Shown: positions 16,826-24,617 of the stretch, piece by piece
Position numbering within the stretch: position 1 is the stretch's first letter
How the letters are laid out: every line of letters begins with the position of its first letter
Source: Actinomycetota bacterium
Lineage (GTDB): Bacteria > Actinomycetota > Thermoleophilia > Solirubrobacterales > Solirubrobacteraceae
Length of the DNA: 64,000 nt
Reading direction: 5' to 3'
NCBI GenBank assembly: GCA_018268595.1
Contig: JAFDWH010000021.1
Location: 354,281-418,280 of the forward strand
Notes under the pieces: model-generated
The model's input: only the letters and a program-made list of their open reading frames with translations
The model's database searches: none
What the model was told of the DNA's origin: nothing
Translations under genes and position numbers: made by a program

Positions 16826-19164
16826 CGCGCGGGACCGCGACCGCCGTCGCCGGCGGCGGCCGCGGCGCGCTGGACGCCGCGGCCGACGAGCAGCGCCTGC
16901 CGGTCGACGCGATCGACCACCCGGTCGCGCACCGGCCGATCCGCCGCGCCGGGCTGAGCGAGACCGAGCGCGAGCTGCTGAGCGACCTGTTCGCGATCGT
17001 CGAGGAGCACGCCGCCGAGAGCTCGGTCGAGATCGACCGCGAGCAGGTCGAGCAGGCGTTCGTCTACGCCTGCGAGCACCACGCCGACCAGCGGCGCAAG
17101 TCCGGCGAGGAGTTCATCATCCACCCGGTCGGGGTGGCGAAGATCTGCGCCGGCATGCGGCTCGACACCGAGACGCTGTGCGCGGCGCTGCTGCACGACA
17201 CGGTCGAGGACACGTCGGCCAGCCTGGAGGACGTCAGCGCGACGTTCGGCGAAGAGGTCGCGTCGCTCGTCGACGGCGTCACGAAGCTCACCGGCCTCAC
17301 GTTCTCCTCGCGCGACGAGGCGCAGGCGGAGAACTACCGCAAGATGATGGTCGCGATGGCCTCGGACATCCGGGTCATCCTGATCAAGCTCGCCGACCGC
17401 CTGCACAACATGCGCACGATCGGCGCGATGCCGAAGCAGAAGCAGATCGAGAAGGCGAAGGAGACGCTCGACATCTACGCCCCGATCGCGCACCGCCTCG
17501 GCATCCACGCGATCAAGTGGGAGCTGGAGGACCTCGCGTTCGCGGCGCTGCACCCGCGCAAGTACACCGAGATCAAGGGGCTCGTCAGTCAGCAGCGCGC
17601 CGAGCGCGAGCGCTACGTGAGCGAGGCGGGCGCCTACCTCGCGAGAGAGCTGGACGCGCTCGGGATCGAGGCGGAGATCTCCGGCCGCGCCAAGCACTTC
17701 TACTCGATCTACGCGAAGATGACGAGAAAGGGGCGCGAGTTCAACGAGATCTACGACCTCACCGCGATGCGCGTGATCGTCGACTCGGTGAAGGACTGCT
17801 ACGGCGCCGTCGGCGTCATCCACTCGCTCTGGAAGCCGCTCCCCGGCCGCTTCAAGGACTTCGTCGCGATGCCGAAGTTCAACATGTACCAGTCGCTGCA
17901 CACGACGGTGATCGGGCCCGAGGGGCGTCCCCTGGAGATCCAGATCCGCACGCGCGAGATGCACGACATGGCCGAGTTCGGGATCGCCGCGCACTGGCTC
18001 TACAAGGGCGACAGAGCGGTCGACGACGACGGCAAGCTGCGCTGGCTCAAGCGGCTGCTTGACTGGCAGCAGGAGCTGAGCGACCCCAAGGAGTTCATGG
18101 ACACCTTGAAGGTCGACCTGTTCGAGGACGAGGTGTTCGTCTTCACGCCGAAGGGCGAGGTCAAGTCGCTCCAGACGGGCGCCACGCCGCTCGACTTCGC
18201 CTACGAGGTCCACACCGACGTCGGCCACCGCTGCGTCGGCGCGAAGGTCAACGGCCGCATCGTGCCGCTCTCCTACGAGCTGAGAAGCGGCGACATCGTC
18301 GAGGTGCTGACGTCCAAGCGCGAGCGCGGCCCCTCGCGCGACTGGCTCGCGCTCGTGAAGACGACCCGCGCGCGCAACAAGATCCGTCAGTGGTTCAAGA
18401 GCGAGACGCGCAAGGACACCGAGCACGCCGGGCGCGAGCTGCTGCAGGACCACTTGAAGAAGCAGGGCCTGCCGGCGCAGCGGATCGTCGGCTCGCCGTT
18501 GCTGGCCGACGTGATCCGCGAGATGGGCTTCCGCAAGGGCGACGAGTTCTACATCGCGCTCGGCGGCGCGAAGATCTCGCCGACCGTCGTCGTCAACAAG
18601 GTGATGCAGCGGCTCAAGCAGGGCGAGGCGGCCGACGGCACGCCGACCGCGGCCGACGATCTGATGCAGACGCGTCCGCGCCCGGCGCGACTGCCGACCT
18701 CCTCGTCGAAGTTCGGGATCGTCGTGGACGGCGTCGGCGACGTGATGCTGCGGCTCGCGAAGTGCTGCCGCCCGGTGCCGGGCGACCCGATCGTCGGCTA
18801 CGTCTCGCTCGGGCGCGGCATCACGATCCACCGCGAGGACTGCCCCAACGTCGAGATCCTCAGAAAGGACCCGGACCGCTTCACGCCGGTCTCGTGGGAC
18901 GGCGAGTCCTCGACCGCCTTCAAGGTCGAGCTGCACATCGACGGCTGGGACCGCCACCGCCTGCTCGAGGACCTCAGCCGCACGTTCAGCGAGGCCGGCA
19001 TCAACATCGTCGAGGCGCGCTGCATGTCGAACCCGCCGATGATCAAGAACCGCTTCGTGATCGAAGTGGCCGACACGAAGACGCTCGACGCGACGATCAA
19101 CCGCCTGCGCAACATCGAGTCCGTCTTCGACGCCTACCGCGTCACGCCGGGCGCGGGCGCGTAG
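16765..19164 (+). CDS. relA: bifunctional (p)ppGpp synthetase/hydrolase RelA/SpoT
   Basis: Stringent-response enzyme of 799 residues. Order of domains: variable N-terminus to about 100, HD hydrolase (LLHDTVEDT near 150), synthetase (YQSLHTTVIGPEGRPLEIQI near 375), TGS (FTPKGEVKSL, near 455), helical and zinc-finger-like region (LAKCCRPVPGD) and C-terminal ACT domain (VEARCMSN). Both HD and synthetase residues look intact, so it should make and degrade (p)ppGpp. The ATG at 16765 lies inside recJ. The longer N-terminus could mean the true start is internal. Confidence 0.95.
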   Translation: MADENGNTTHDDTTAPEPRLTRGTATAVAGGGRGALDAAADEQRLPVDAIDHPVAHRPIRRAGLSETERELLSDLFAIVEEHAAESSVEIDREQVEQAFVYACEHHADQRRKSGEEFIIHPVGVAKICAGMRLDTETLCAALLHDTVEDTSASLEDVSATFGEEVASLVDGVTKLTGLTFSSRDEAQAENYRKMMVAMASDIRVILIKLADRLHNMRTIGAMPKQKQIEKAKETLDIYAPIAHRLGIHAIKWELEDLAFAALHPRKYTEIKGLVSQQRAERERYVSEAGAYLARELDALGIEAEISGRAKHFYSIYAKMTRKGREFNEIYDLTAMRVIVDSVKDCYGAVGVIHSLWKPLPGRFKDFVAMPKFNMYQSLHTTVIGPEGRPLEIQIRTREMHDMAEFGIAAHWLYKGDRAVDDDGKLRWLKRLLDWQQELSDPKEFMDTLKVDLFEDEVFVFTPKGEVKSLQTGATPLDFAYEVHTDVGHRCVGAKVNGRIVPLSYELRSGDIVEVLTSKRERGPSRDWLALVKTTRARNKIRQWFKSETRKDTEHAGRELLQDHLKKQGLPAQRIVGSPLLADVIREMGFRKGDEFYIALGGAKISPTVVVNKVMQRLKQGEAADGTPTAADDLMQTRPRPARLPTSSSKFGIVVDGVGDVMLRLAKCCRPVPGDPIVGYVSLGRGITIHREDCPNVEILRKDPDRFTPVSWDGESSTAFKVELHIDGWDRHRLLEDLSRTFSEAGINIVEARCMSNPPMIKNRFVIEVADTKTLDATINRLRNIESVFDAYRVTPGAGA

Positions 19165-19179
19165 CGCGGGGCTCGCCGC

Positions 19180-20124
19180 TCAGCGCGCGCGCCGCAGCGC
19201 GGCCGTGCTGACGACCTCGAAGTCGCGCCCGCTAAGGCGGTCGAGGCTGTGCAGCTGGCGGCCGATCCAGCGTCTGTCGGGCGCGCCGCTGACGTACCAG
19301 GGCGCGCCGTTGTCGGCGAGCATCAAGCCGTAGCGCTTCATCGCGAGCGCGATGACGCGCGCCTGCGGCGGGAGCCCGCGCAGGCTGACGCTGCGCTTGA
19401 GCCGCACGCGCAGCCCCATCGGCGGCAGCGCGCGCGAGCCGGACTGGCCCGACTCGTGGCGCGCCGGCCAGATGAACGCGGTGCGCGTGCGCGGCGCGGT
19501 GAAGCGCAGCGCGTGCCGGATCGCGCCGGCCGCGACCTCGTCGTAGCGCGCGAGACCGGCGAGCAGGGGGAGGCCGGCGGCGTCCGCCGAGGTCCAGCGC
19601 GGCGGGCGCAGCCGGTTCGAGCGCAGGTTCCACACGACGCCGCTGCCGGCGCGCCACGCGCGCCCCCCGCGCAGCGGGTGCGCGTCGTACAGCTCGTAGG
19701 CCTTGCAGGCGTCGCGGTCGACGACGATCGTGTGGCGGTCGCCGCTCGCCTGCGGGCCGCCCTCGATCGGTGCGTCGCGCGGGACCGGGTAGGGGCCGCG
19801 GTCCGACTCGGAGGCGTAGTGGAAGCGGACCGGCACGCGTCGCTGGTGGCCGCCGACGACGACGTAGGGGATCCCGATCGGCCCGCCGTCCCAGACGCCG
19901 GAGCCGAAGTCGGCGTGGAAGTGGGCGTCAAGCCCGATGCTGCGGATCAGCCGCGCGCTGTTCCGCGCGACGGGCAGTCCGTCGACGCGCTGGTTCCACG
20001 GGTTGTCGGCCGGGAACACCGGACAGCCGGCGAGCGTCGGGCCGCCGCTCGGCTCGACCGAGGCCGACGCGCCGGGCGCGAGCAGGCACGCCGCCAGCAG
20101 GAGGAGGGCGAGCATCCGCCGCAC
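19180..20124 (-). CDS. secreted protein of unknown function
   Basis: Protein of 314 residues with an N-terminal signal peptide: Arg-Arg, then a Leu/Ala-rich core, with a probable cleavage after APGASA near residue 22. The mature part begins with CPVFPADNPWNQRVDGLPV and contains DAHFHADFG and GIPYVVVGG, followed by several Trp- and His-containing segments. I recognise this only as a hypothetical family; a hydrolase is possible but not supported by a clear catalytic motif. Start at GTG 20124, preceded by TAGTCT with 7 nt between; an ATG at 20115 is the alternative. It converges with relA (15-nt gap). Confidence 0.7.
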   Translation of the reverse strand: MRRMLALLLLAACLLAPGASASVEPSGGPTLAGCPVFPADNPWNQRVDGLPVARNSARLIRSIGLDAHFHADFGSGVWDGGPIGIPYVVVGGHQRRVPVRFHYASESDRGPYPVPRDAPIEGGPQASGDRHTIVVDRDACKAYELYDAHPLRGGRAWRAGSGVVWNLRSNRLRPPRWTSADAAGLPLLAGLARYDEVAAGAIRHALRFTAPRTRTAFIWPARHESGQSGSRALPPMGLRVRLKRSVSLRGLPPQARVIALAMKRYGLMLADNGAPWYVSGAPDRRWIGRQLHSLDRLSGRDFEVVSTAALRRAR

Positions 20125-20131
20125 CGGCGGC

Positions 20132-20137
20132 AGACTA
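20132..20137 (-). promoter_or_regulatory. -10 box TAGTCT
   Basis: TAGTCT on the minus strand ends 7 nt before the GTG at 20124 of the secreted-protein gene. Confidence 0.45.
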
Positions 20138-20166
20138 CGGGCCCGGCCGGCGGCAGGCGGCTCAGC

Positions 20167-21150
20167 TCAGGAGACGACGCGCAGCGCGCCCGGCGCGACC
20201 CGCGCGACGATCTCCGGCACCTCGCCGAGGTAGTCGCCGTCGACCTGCAGCGGCAGCCCGCGCTCGTCGAGCGAGCGGATCGTCACGGCCTCGACGCCGG
20301 CGAAGCTCTCGACGCGGCGGTGCTTGACGATCCGCGCGCGCGGCGACAGCGCGCGCCACGCGACCGTCGGCATGTCGAGCGGCGAGGCGCGCCGCAGCAC
20401 CACGCCGGCGAGCGTGCCGGTGTCGAGCGCGACGTCCTCGGCGAGCTCGATCGGCCGCTTCGCGAAGTACGTGTAGGGCGTCGTGTTCTGCACGATCGCG
20501 GTGACGCCCTCGACCACGCTGCCGTCGGGCAGCTCGACCGCGAGCCGCCGCGGGTTGACGACGTACTCGCGATTGAACGCGCCGACGGCCGCCGTCGCGT
20601 AGAACCACGGCCCGAAGCGCGCCTTCAGGCGCGGGCGCGCATCGACCCGCTGCGTGACGCTCGCGTCGAGCCCGACGCCGGCGGTGAAGAGGAAGCGGCG
20701 GTCGTTGACGACGCCGAGGTCGATCGCGCGCGGGGCGAAGTCGTCGGCCATCGCCAGCAGGTGCTCGGTCGCGTCGACGACGTCGTTGGGGATCCCGAGG
20801 ATGCGGCAGAAGACGTTCGTCGAGCCGCCCGGCAGGCACGTCAGCGGCGTGTCGGAGCCGGCGAGCCCGTTGGCCGCCTCGTTGAAGGTGCCGTCGCCGC
20901 CGAACGCGCAGACGACGTCGTAGCCCTCCTGCGCCGCCTCGCGGCACAGCTCCGTCGCGTGGTTGCGCGCCTGCGTCTCGACCGAGTCGACCTCGTAGCG
21001 GCCGCGCAGCGCGTAGACGACGAGGTGCTTGAGGCGGGCCGAGACGGTCGTCGCGTAGGGGTTGACGATCACCAGCATCCGCTTGCCCGGGGCGGACACG
21101 GCGGACGACGCGGCGAGGCGCTCGAGCGCCTCGATCGAGGTGGCGGCCAC
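20167..21150 (-). CDS. diacylglycerol kinase/lipid kinase-family protein
   Basis: Protein of 327 residues of the DagK/YegS/LCB5 family, which phosphorylates diacylglycerol or related lipids with ATP. Visible: the N-terminal VIVNPYAT, the nucleotide-binding FGGDGTFNEAANGL near residue 84, LPGGSTNVFCRILGIP, the TAGVGLDASV segment and the C-terminal LQVDGDYLGEVP. Lipid substrate is unknown. Start GTG 21150; TAGAAA lies 6 nt upstream as a weaker variant of the usual -10 box. It lies between the secreted-protein gene and corA on the same strand. Confidence 0.85.
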   Translation of the reverse strand: MAATSIEALERLAASSAVSAPGKRMLVIVNPYATTVSARLKHLVVYALRGRYEVDSVETQARNHATELCREAAQEGYDVVCAFGGDGTFNEAANGLAGSDTPLTCLPGGSTNVFCRILGIPNDVVDATEHLLAMADDFAPRAIDLGVVNDRRFLFTAGVGLDASVTQRVDARPRLKARFGPWFYATAAVGAFNREYVVNPRRLAVELPDGSVVEGVTAIVQNTTPYTYFAKRPIELAEDVALDTGTLAGVVLRRASPLDMPTVAWRALSPRARIVKHRRVESFAGVEAVTIRSLDERGLPLQVDGDYLGEVPEIVARVAPGALRVVS

Positions 21151-21181
21151 GACTAGTTTCTACTCCGCCGGGGGGACGGCG

Positions 21182-22180
21182 TTACAGCCATCGTCGCCGG
21201 CGGAAGAACACGATCATCCCCGCGGCCAGCGCGACCATCGCGACGATGATGATCCAGAACGGCACCGCCTGGTCGAAGCCGGGGAAGTCGACGTTCATGC
21301 CGAAGATCGAGGCGATCAGCGTCAGCGGCAGGAACACGACGCTCAGCACGGTCAGCACGCGCAGGACGTCGTTGAGCTGGTGCGAGAGGACCGACTCGTT
21401 CGTCGCCTCGAGCGCCTCGACCGTCTCCTTGTAGGTCTCGAGGATCTGCCAGACGCGCTCTGACGCGTCGTTGATGTCGTCGAAGTAGAGGTCGAGGTCC
21501 TCGGCCAGGTAGCGCTGCTTCGTGCGCTCGAGGTCGCCGAAGACCGCGCGCTGCGGGCGCACGACCTTGCGGAAGTTGATGATCTCCTGCTTGACGTTGG
21601 AGATGTCGCGCACGACCTCCTTCGAGCGTCCCTCGAAGATCTCGTCCTCGATCCGCTCCAGCTTGTTGCCCATCTTCGCGAGCATCGGGAAGGAGGCGTC
21701 CACGCACGCGTCGACGATCTTGTAGAGGAGGTAGCCGGTGCCCTTCGAGAACCACTGCTCGCGCAGCTCGTCGTTGGCACGGCAGCGCTCGAACAGGTAC
21801 TCGACCGGCTGCAGCGGCTGGTTCGGGAGCGTGACGAGGAAGTCGGGACCGACGAACAGGTCGAGCTCGGCCGCGTTCAGGCGCCCGACGTGCTTGTCGA
21901 AGCGCGGGAAGTACAGGACGATGAAGAGGTAGTCGTCGTACTCGTCGATCTTCGGGCGCTGGTTGCGCGAGAAGACGTCCTCGTAGTCGAGCGCGTGGAA
22001 GTCGAAGCGCTCCTCGAGCCACGCGCGGTGGCTGTGCCGCGGCTGCTCGATGTTGACCCAGCGGATGTCGAGCGCCTCGATGGCCTCGACCTGCGAGGCC
22101 TCAGGCTCGACGACGGAGGGCGCCGAGACGGAGCGACCGCGCGTCACGCGCGCGAAGCGGGGCTTGGGCAAGCTCGGCAT
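21182..22180 (-). CDS. corA: CorA-family divalent cation transporter
   Basis: Protein of 332 residues. The N-terminal cytoplasmic alpha/beta domain is followed by long helices (about 170-270) and two C-terminal membrane segments separated by the signature loop FGMNV (GMN motif) near residue 294. The end FFRRRRWL is the usual basic tail. It should conduct Mg2+ or Co2+/Ni2+ as a pentamer. The ATG at 22180 has no clear ribosome-binding site. A strong TAGAAT box lies at 22237-22242, about 57 nt upstream, with another short frame starting next to it. Confidence 0.93.
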   Translation of the reverse strand: MPSLPKPRFARVTRGRSVSAPSVVEPEASQVEAIEALDIRWVNIEQPRHSHRAWLEERFDFHALDYEDVFSRNQRPKIDEYDDYLFIVLYFPRFDKHVGRLNAAELDLFVGPDFLVTLPNQPLQPVEYLFERCRANDELREQWFSKGTGYLLYKIVDACVDASFPMLAKMGNKLERIEDEIFEGRSKEVVRDISNVKQEIINFRKVVRPQRAVFGDLERTKQRYLAEDLDLYFDDINDASERVWQILETYKETVEALEATNESVLSHQLNDVLRVLTVLSVVFLPLTLIASIFGMNVDFPGFDQAVPFWIIIVAMVALAAGMIVFFRRRRWL

Positions 22181-22229
22181 ACGAACTTCGCGGGTCGTCG
22201 CTCATCGGATCGATCGTCTCAGGTGCCAC
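22101..22229 (-). CDS. possible leaderless ORF overlapping the corA start
   Basis: GTG at 22229 lies 7 nt after a TAGAAT -10 box and opens a 42-residue frame (VAPETIDPMSDDPRSSYAEL...) that overlaps the first 80 nt of corA in another frame. The spacing matches the leaderless pattern, so translation of this frame could affect access to the corA start. The peptide has no recognised features and may be fortuitous. Confidence 0.25.
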   Translation of the reverse strand: MAPETIDPMSDDPRSSYAELAQAPLRARDARSLRLGALRRRA

Positions 22230-22236
22230 GACAGTG

Positions 22237-22242
22237 ATTCTA
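22237..22242 (-). promoter_or_regulatory. -10 box TAGAAT upstream of corA
   Basis: TAGAAT on the minus strand, close to consensus. The predicted transcript would begin about 50 nt before the corA ATG. Confidence 0.45.
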
Positions 22243-22267
22243 TCCCGAAAAGGGCGCATTTCCGCCA

Positions 22268-22297
22268 TGGACGCACGCGAGCTTGCGCGCTCGTCCA
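22268..22297. repeat. inverted repeat between corA and the SAM riboswitch promoter
   Basis: TGGACG at 22268-22273 pairs with CGTCCA at 22292-22297, with further pairing inside (AGC/GCT). It lies just upstream of the -35 box at 22305. Operator, or terminator of unknown direction; no T run is present. Confidence 0.3.
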
Positions 22298-22304
22298 CAC
22301 GAGA

Positions 22305-22334
22305 TTGCGTACGCGTCCGGACCATCGCTATACT
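22305..22334 (+). promoter_or_regulatory. promoter of the SAM riboswitch operon
   Basis: TTGCGT at 22305-22310 and TATACT at 22329-22334 are separated by 18 nt. Transcription should begin near 22341, about 12 nt before the riboswitch. Confidence 0.6.
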
Positions 22335-22352
22335 CCCGCCCACATAGCAGTA

Positions 22353-22458
22353 CGCATCGAGAGCGGTGGAGGGACTGGCCCTGTGAAGCCGCGGCAACCA
22401 CCCCGACGAGGGGAATGGTGCCAATTCCATCAGGCAACAAGCAAGCCTGGGAGATGTG
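22353..22458 (+). ncRNA. SAM-I (S-box) riboswitch
   Basis: The aptamer core is unmistakable: GAGAGCGGTGGAGGGACTGG, then CCCTGTGAAGCCGCGGCAACC, a P3 hairpin CCCC-GACGA-GGGG, and AATGGTGCCAATTCC. P1 can form from CGCATC (22353-22358) with GATGTG (22453-22458). SAM-I riboswitches bind S-adenosylmethionine and normally switch off methionine or cysteine genes when SAM is plentiful. Here it precedes a threonine-synthase-like gene and cysO. A terminator follows at 22471-22504. Confidence 0.93.
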
Positions 22459-22470
22459 GGAGCGGTTTCG

Positions 22471-22504
22471 AACCTCTGCCCCAGAACCCGGCGGAGGTTT
22501 TTTT
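22471..22504 (+). terminator. riboswitch expression platform: intrinsic terminator that also holds the ribosome-binding site
   Basis: AACCTC (22471-22476) pairs with GAGGTT (22494-22499), strengthened by GCC/GGC inside, and is followed by seven T. The T run touches the ATG at 22505. GGAGG at 22493-22497 lies in the 3' arm, 7 nt before the ATG, so the terminator hairpin also hides the Shine-Dalgarno. A competing hairpin GGTT-TCG-AACC at 22464-22474 can act as antiterminator. Confidence 0.8.
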
Positions 22505-23758
22505 ATGCCGCCCGAGTCATTGACATGCAAGGAGTGCCACACCGTCTATCCGCTCGACGCGAGCTACGTCTGCGAGCGCTGCTTCGGCCCGCTCGAGGTC
22601 ACGTACGCGTCGCGCGCTGACGTCGAAGCCGCCGAGCTGCGCCGCCGCATCCAGGCGGGGCCGCACTCGATCTGGCGCTACCGCGACTTCCTGCCGCTGA
22701 CGAGCCCGCCGCCGCGCGACACGCTCCCGGCCGGCTGGACGCCGCTGCTGCGCGCCGACCGCCTCGCCGAGCGCCTCGGCCTGCGCGAGGTGTGGATCAA
22801 GAACGACGCCGCCAACCCGACGCACTCGTTCAAGGACCGCGTCGTCGCCGTCGCGCTGGCGCGCGCCAAGGAGCTGGGCTACCACACGATCGCGTGCGCC
22901 TCGACCGGCAACCTCGCGAACGCGGTCGCCGCGCACGCGGCCGCCGCCGGGCTCGACTCGTACGTCTTCATCCCGTCCGACCTCGAGGAGCAGAAGATCC
23001 TCGCGACGGGCGTCTACGGCACGACGATCGTCGCCGTCAGAGGCAACTACGACGACGTCAACCGCCTCTGCACCGAGGTCTCCGGCGAGCGCGAGTGGGC
23101 GTTCGTGAACATCAACTTCCGCCCCTACTACGCCGAGGGCTCGAAGACGATCGCGTACGAGATCGCCGAGCAGCTCGGCTGGCAGGTGCCGGACCGCATC
23201 GTCGGCCCGATCGCCTCCGGCTCGCAGTTCACGAAGATCGCGCGCGGCTTCGAGGAATGGATCGAGGTCGGCCTCCTCGCGGGCGCGGTCCCGACGATGA
23301 ACGGCGCGCAGGCCGAGGGCTGCTCGCCGGTCGCCACCGCGTTCGCCGCCGGACAGGACGTCTGCCGCCCGGTCAAGCCCGACACGATCGCCAAGTCGCT
23401 CGCGATCGGCAACCCGGCCGACGGCCCCTACGCGCTCGACCTCGCGCGCCGCACCGGCGGCGGGATCGACGCCGTCACCGACGAGGAGATCAAGGCCGGC
23501 ATCCGCCTGCTCGCGGAGACGACCGGCATCTTCACGGAGACGGCCGGCGGCGTCACGACCGCGGTGCTGGCGAAGCTCGCCGAGCGCGGCGACATCGACC
23601 CCGGCGAGCGCGTCGTCGCGATCATCACGGGCGAGGGCCTGAAGACGCTCGACGCCGTGCGCGGCACGTTCGAGACGGTCGAGATCGAGCCGTCCTACGA
23701 CGCCTTCGAGGCGAGCGTGGAAGCGCGTCCCGCCCCCGCCCAGCCGGTGGCGGCCTGA
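22505..23758 (+). CDS. thrC: threonine synthase-like PLP enzyme with N-terminal zinc ribbon
   Basis: Fold-type II PLP enzyme of 417 residues. It begins with a ribbon CKECHTVYPLDASYVCERCF (residues 8-27), then the PLP lysine in NPTHSFKDRVV near residue 107, STGNLANAVAAHA, and a C-terminal glycine-rich phosphate region. Overall it matches the threonine synthase family (O-phosphohomoserine to threonine). However, it is controlled by a SAM riboswitch and its stop overlaps cysO, a sulfur-carrier gene, so a sulfur-transfer reaction such as homocysteine or cysteine formation is an alternative. The name thrC rests on sequence similarity only. Confidence 0.8.
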   Translation: MPPESLTCKECHTVYPLDASYVCERCFGPLEVTYASRADVEAAELRRRIQAGPHSIWRYRDFLPLTSPPPRDTLPAGWTPLLRADRLAERLGLREVWIKNDAANPTHSFKDRVVAVALARAKELGYHTIACASTGNLANAVAAHAAAAGLDSYVFIPSDLEEQKILATGVYGTTIVAVRGNYDDVNRLCTEVSGEREWAFVNINFRPYYAEGSKTIAYEIAEQLGWQVPDRIVGPIASGSQFTKIARGFEEWIEVGLLAGAVPTMNGAQAEGCSPVATAFAAGQDVCRPVKPDTIAKSLAIGNPADGPYALDLARRTGGGIDAVTDEEIKAGIRLLAETTGIFTETAGGVTTAVLAKLAERGDIDPGERVVAIITGEGLKTLDAVRGTFETVEIEPSYDAFEASVEARPAPAQPVAA

Positions 23759-24030
23759 TGGCGATCGTCGTGAAGATCCCGACGCAGCTGCGCGCCGCGA
23801 CCGGCGGCGCGTCGAGCGCGTCGGTCGAGGGCGGGACGGTCGGCGAGGTGCTCGACGCGCTCTACGAGCAGTTCGGCGAGCTGCGCGAGCGGATCGCCGA
23901 CGACGGCGGCCTGCGACGCTTCGTCAACGTCTACATCGGCGGCGAGGACATCCGCTTCCTCGAGGGCCTCGAGACGCCGGTCGAGGACGGCGACGAGGTC
24001 ACGATCCTGCCCGCGGTGGCAGGCGGCTGA
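23758..24030 (+). CDS. cysO: CysO-type ubiquitin-like sulfur carrier protein
   Basis: MoaD/ThiS-fold protein of 90 residues ending in VTILPAVAGG. The terminal Gly-Gly is activated by adenylation and converted to a thiocarboxylate in this family. The N-terminus VVKIPTQLRAATGG and RFVNVYIGGEDIRF resemble mycobacterial CysO, which carries sulfide for cysteine synthesis with CysM. Here neither cysM nor the Mec protease is adjacent; the partner gene is the threonine-synthase-like enzyme, whose stop overlaps the ATG. Both should be under the upstream SAM riboswitch. Confidence 0.88.
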   Translation: MAIVVKIPTQLRAATGGASSASVEGGTVGEVLDALYEQFGELRERIADDGGLRRFVNVYIGGEDIRFLEGLETPVEDGDEVTILPAVAGG

Positions 24031-24166
24031 CACCGCCGATTCGGTGCCGAGCGCCGACGCGCCACCCGGCACATCCCCCAGCCAGCAGGGGGCATACCCG
24101 CTATCGAGGGGAAGATCCACGCTCTCGGGCGTGGATTGAAATGCGCAACCAGTGAAGGGTTGCTGC
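24031..24166 (+). promoter_or_regulatory. intergenic region with four successive hairpins
   Basis: Between cysO and the first XRE gene lie four inverted repeats: CACCG/CGGTG directly after the cysO stop, CCCCC/GGGGG, ATCCACGC/GCGTGGAT, and GCAACC/GGTTGC. None has a T run, so none is a standard terminator. The last overlaps GAAGGG (24154-24159), the likely ribosome-binding site of the XRE gene. The third is followed by ATTGAAAT, like the end of a type I-C CRISPR repeat, but there is a single copy and no array. Confidence 0.4.
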
Positions 24167-24433
24167 GTGGCTGATGGACTGCATCGGGAGCGCCGGGCGC
24201 TGGCGATCGCCGTGCGCGAGTTGCGCGTGCGCAAGTCGCTCAAGCAGGAGGAGGTCTGCGAGGCCTCCGGGCTCGGGCGCAACTACCTGACGACGCTCGA
24301 GAGCGGGCGCACGAACCCGTCGTTCGACGCGATGGTCCGCGTCGCACGTGGGCTGGGCGTGTCGTTCGCCGAGCTCGCGCGCGTGTACGAGGAGCGCCTG
24401 GAGGAGAGCGGCGTTCCCTCGACCGTCGCCTGA
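24167..24433 (+). CDS. XRE-family helix-turn-helix regulator (copy 1)
   Basis: Protein of 88 residues, mostly one Cro/C1-type HTH: LAIAVRELRVRKSLKQEEVCEASGLGRNYLTTLESGRTNPSFDAMVRVARGL is the core, shown here in pieces as RELRVRKSLKQEEV and YLTTLESGRTNPS. It should bind DNA as a dimer. GTG at 24167 was chosen because GAAGGG lies 7 nt upstream; GTG at 24152 would add five residues. A second XRE gene of the same architecture follows at 24618, so the two probably arose by duplication. Targets are unknown; autoregulation at the hairpin region upstream is possible. Confidence 0.75.
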   Translation: MADGLHRERRALAIAVRELRVRKSLKQEEVCEASGLGRNYLTTLESGRTNPSFDAMVRVARGLGVSFAELARVYEERLEESGVPSTVA

Positions 24434-24617
24434 GCAGGGGGAGGGAGCGCCCCGTCCGCGGGAAGGGCGGACGGAGCGCCCCCCGCGCATCGGGGCGGCC
24501 CGGGGGACGGAAGCCGCCTCAGCTGCCGCACGGATGGCGGCAGATCCAACACGCGTGATGGATTCTCCACCATTGAAGATCTGGAATGCAACCCACAACC
24601 GCACAAGGCTTCGCCGC
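24434..24617. other. spacer between the two XRE genes
   Basis: A 184-nt stretch without a convincing gene. Its first 100 nt are purine-rich with repeated GGGCGGACGGAGCGCC-like blocks. From about 24541 the base composition is clearly more A+T-rich than the surroundings. No TAnnnT box with the usual spacing to 24618 is visible. The A+T-rich patch may hold the promoter of the second XRE gene or be a relic of transferred DNA. Confidence 0.35.

Noticed and set aside
24100..24136. CRISPR repeat
   Set aside because: Single hairpin with an ATTGAAAT tail; no second copy, no regular spacers and no cas genes in the window.
24434..24617. further small gene between the XRE genes
   Set aside because: Short frames there have no start with a ribosome-binding site or -10 box and no recognisable motif.
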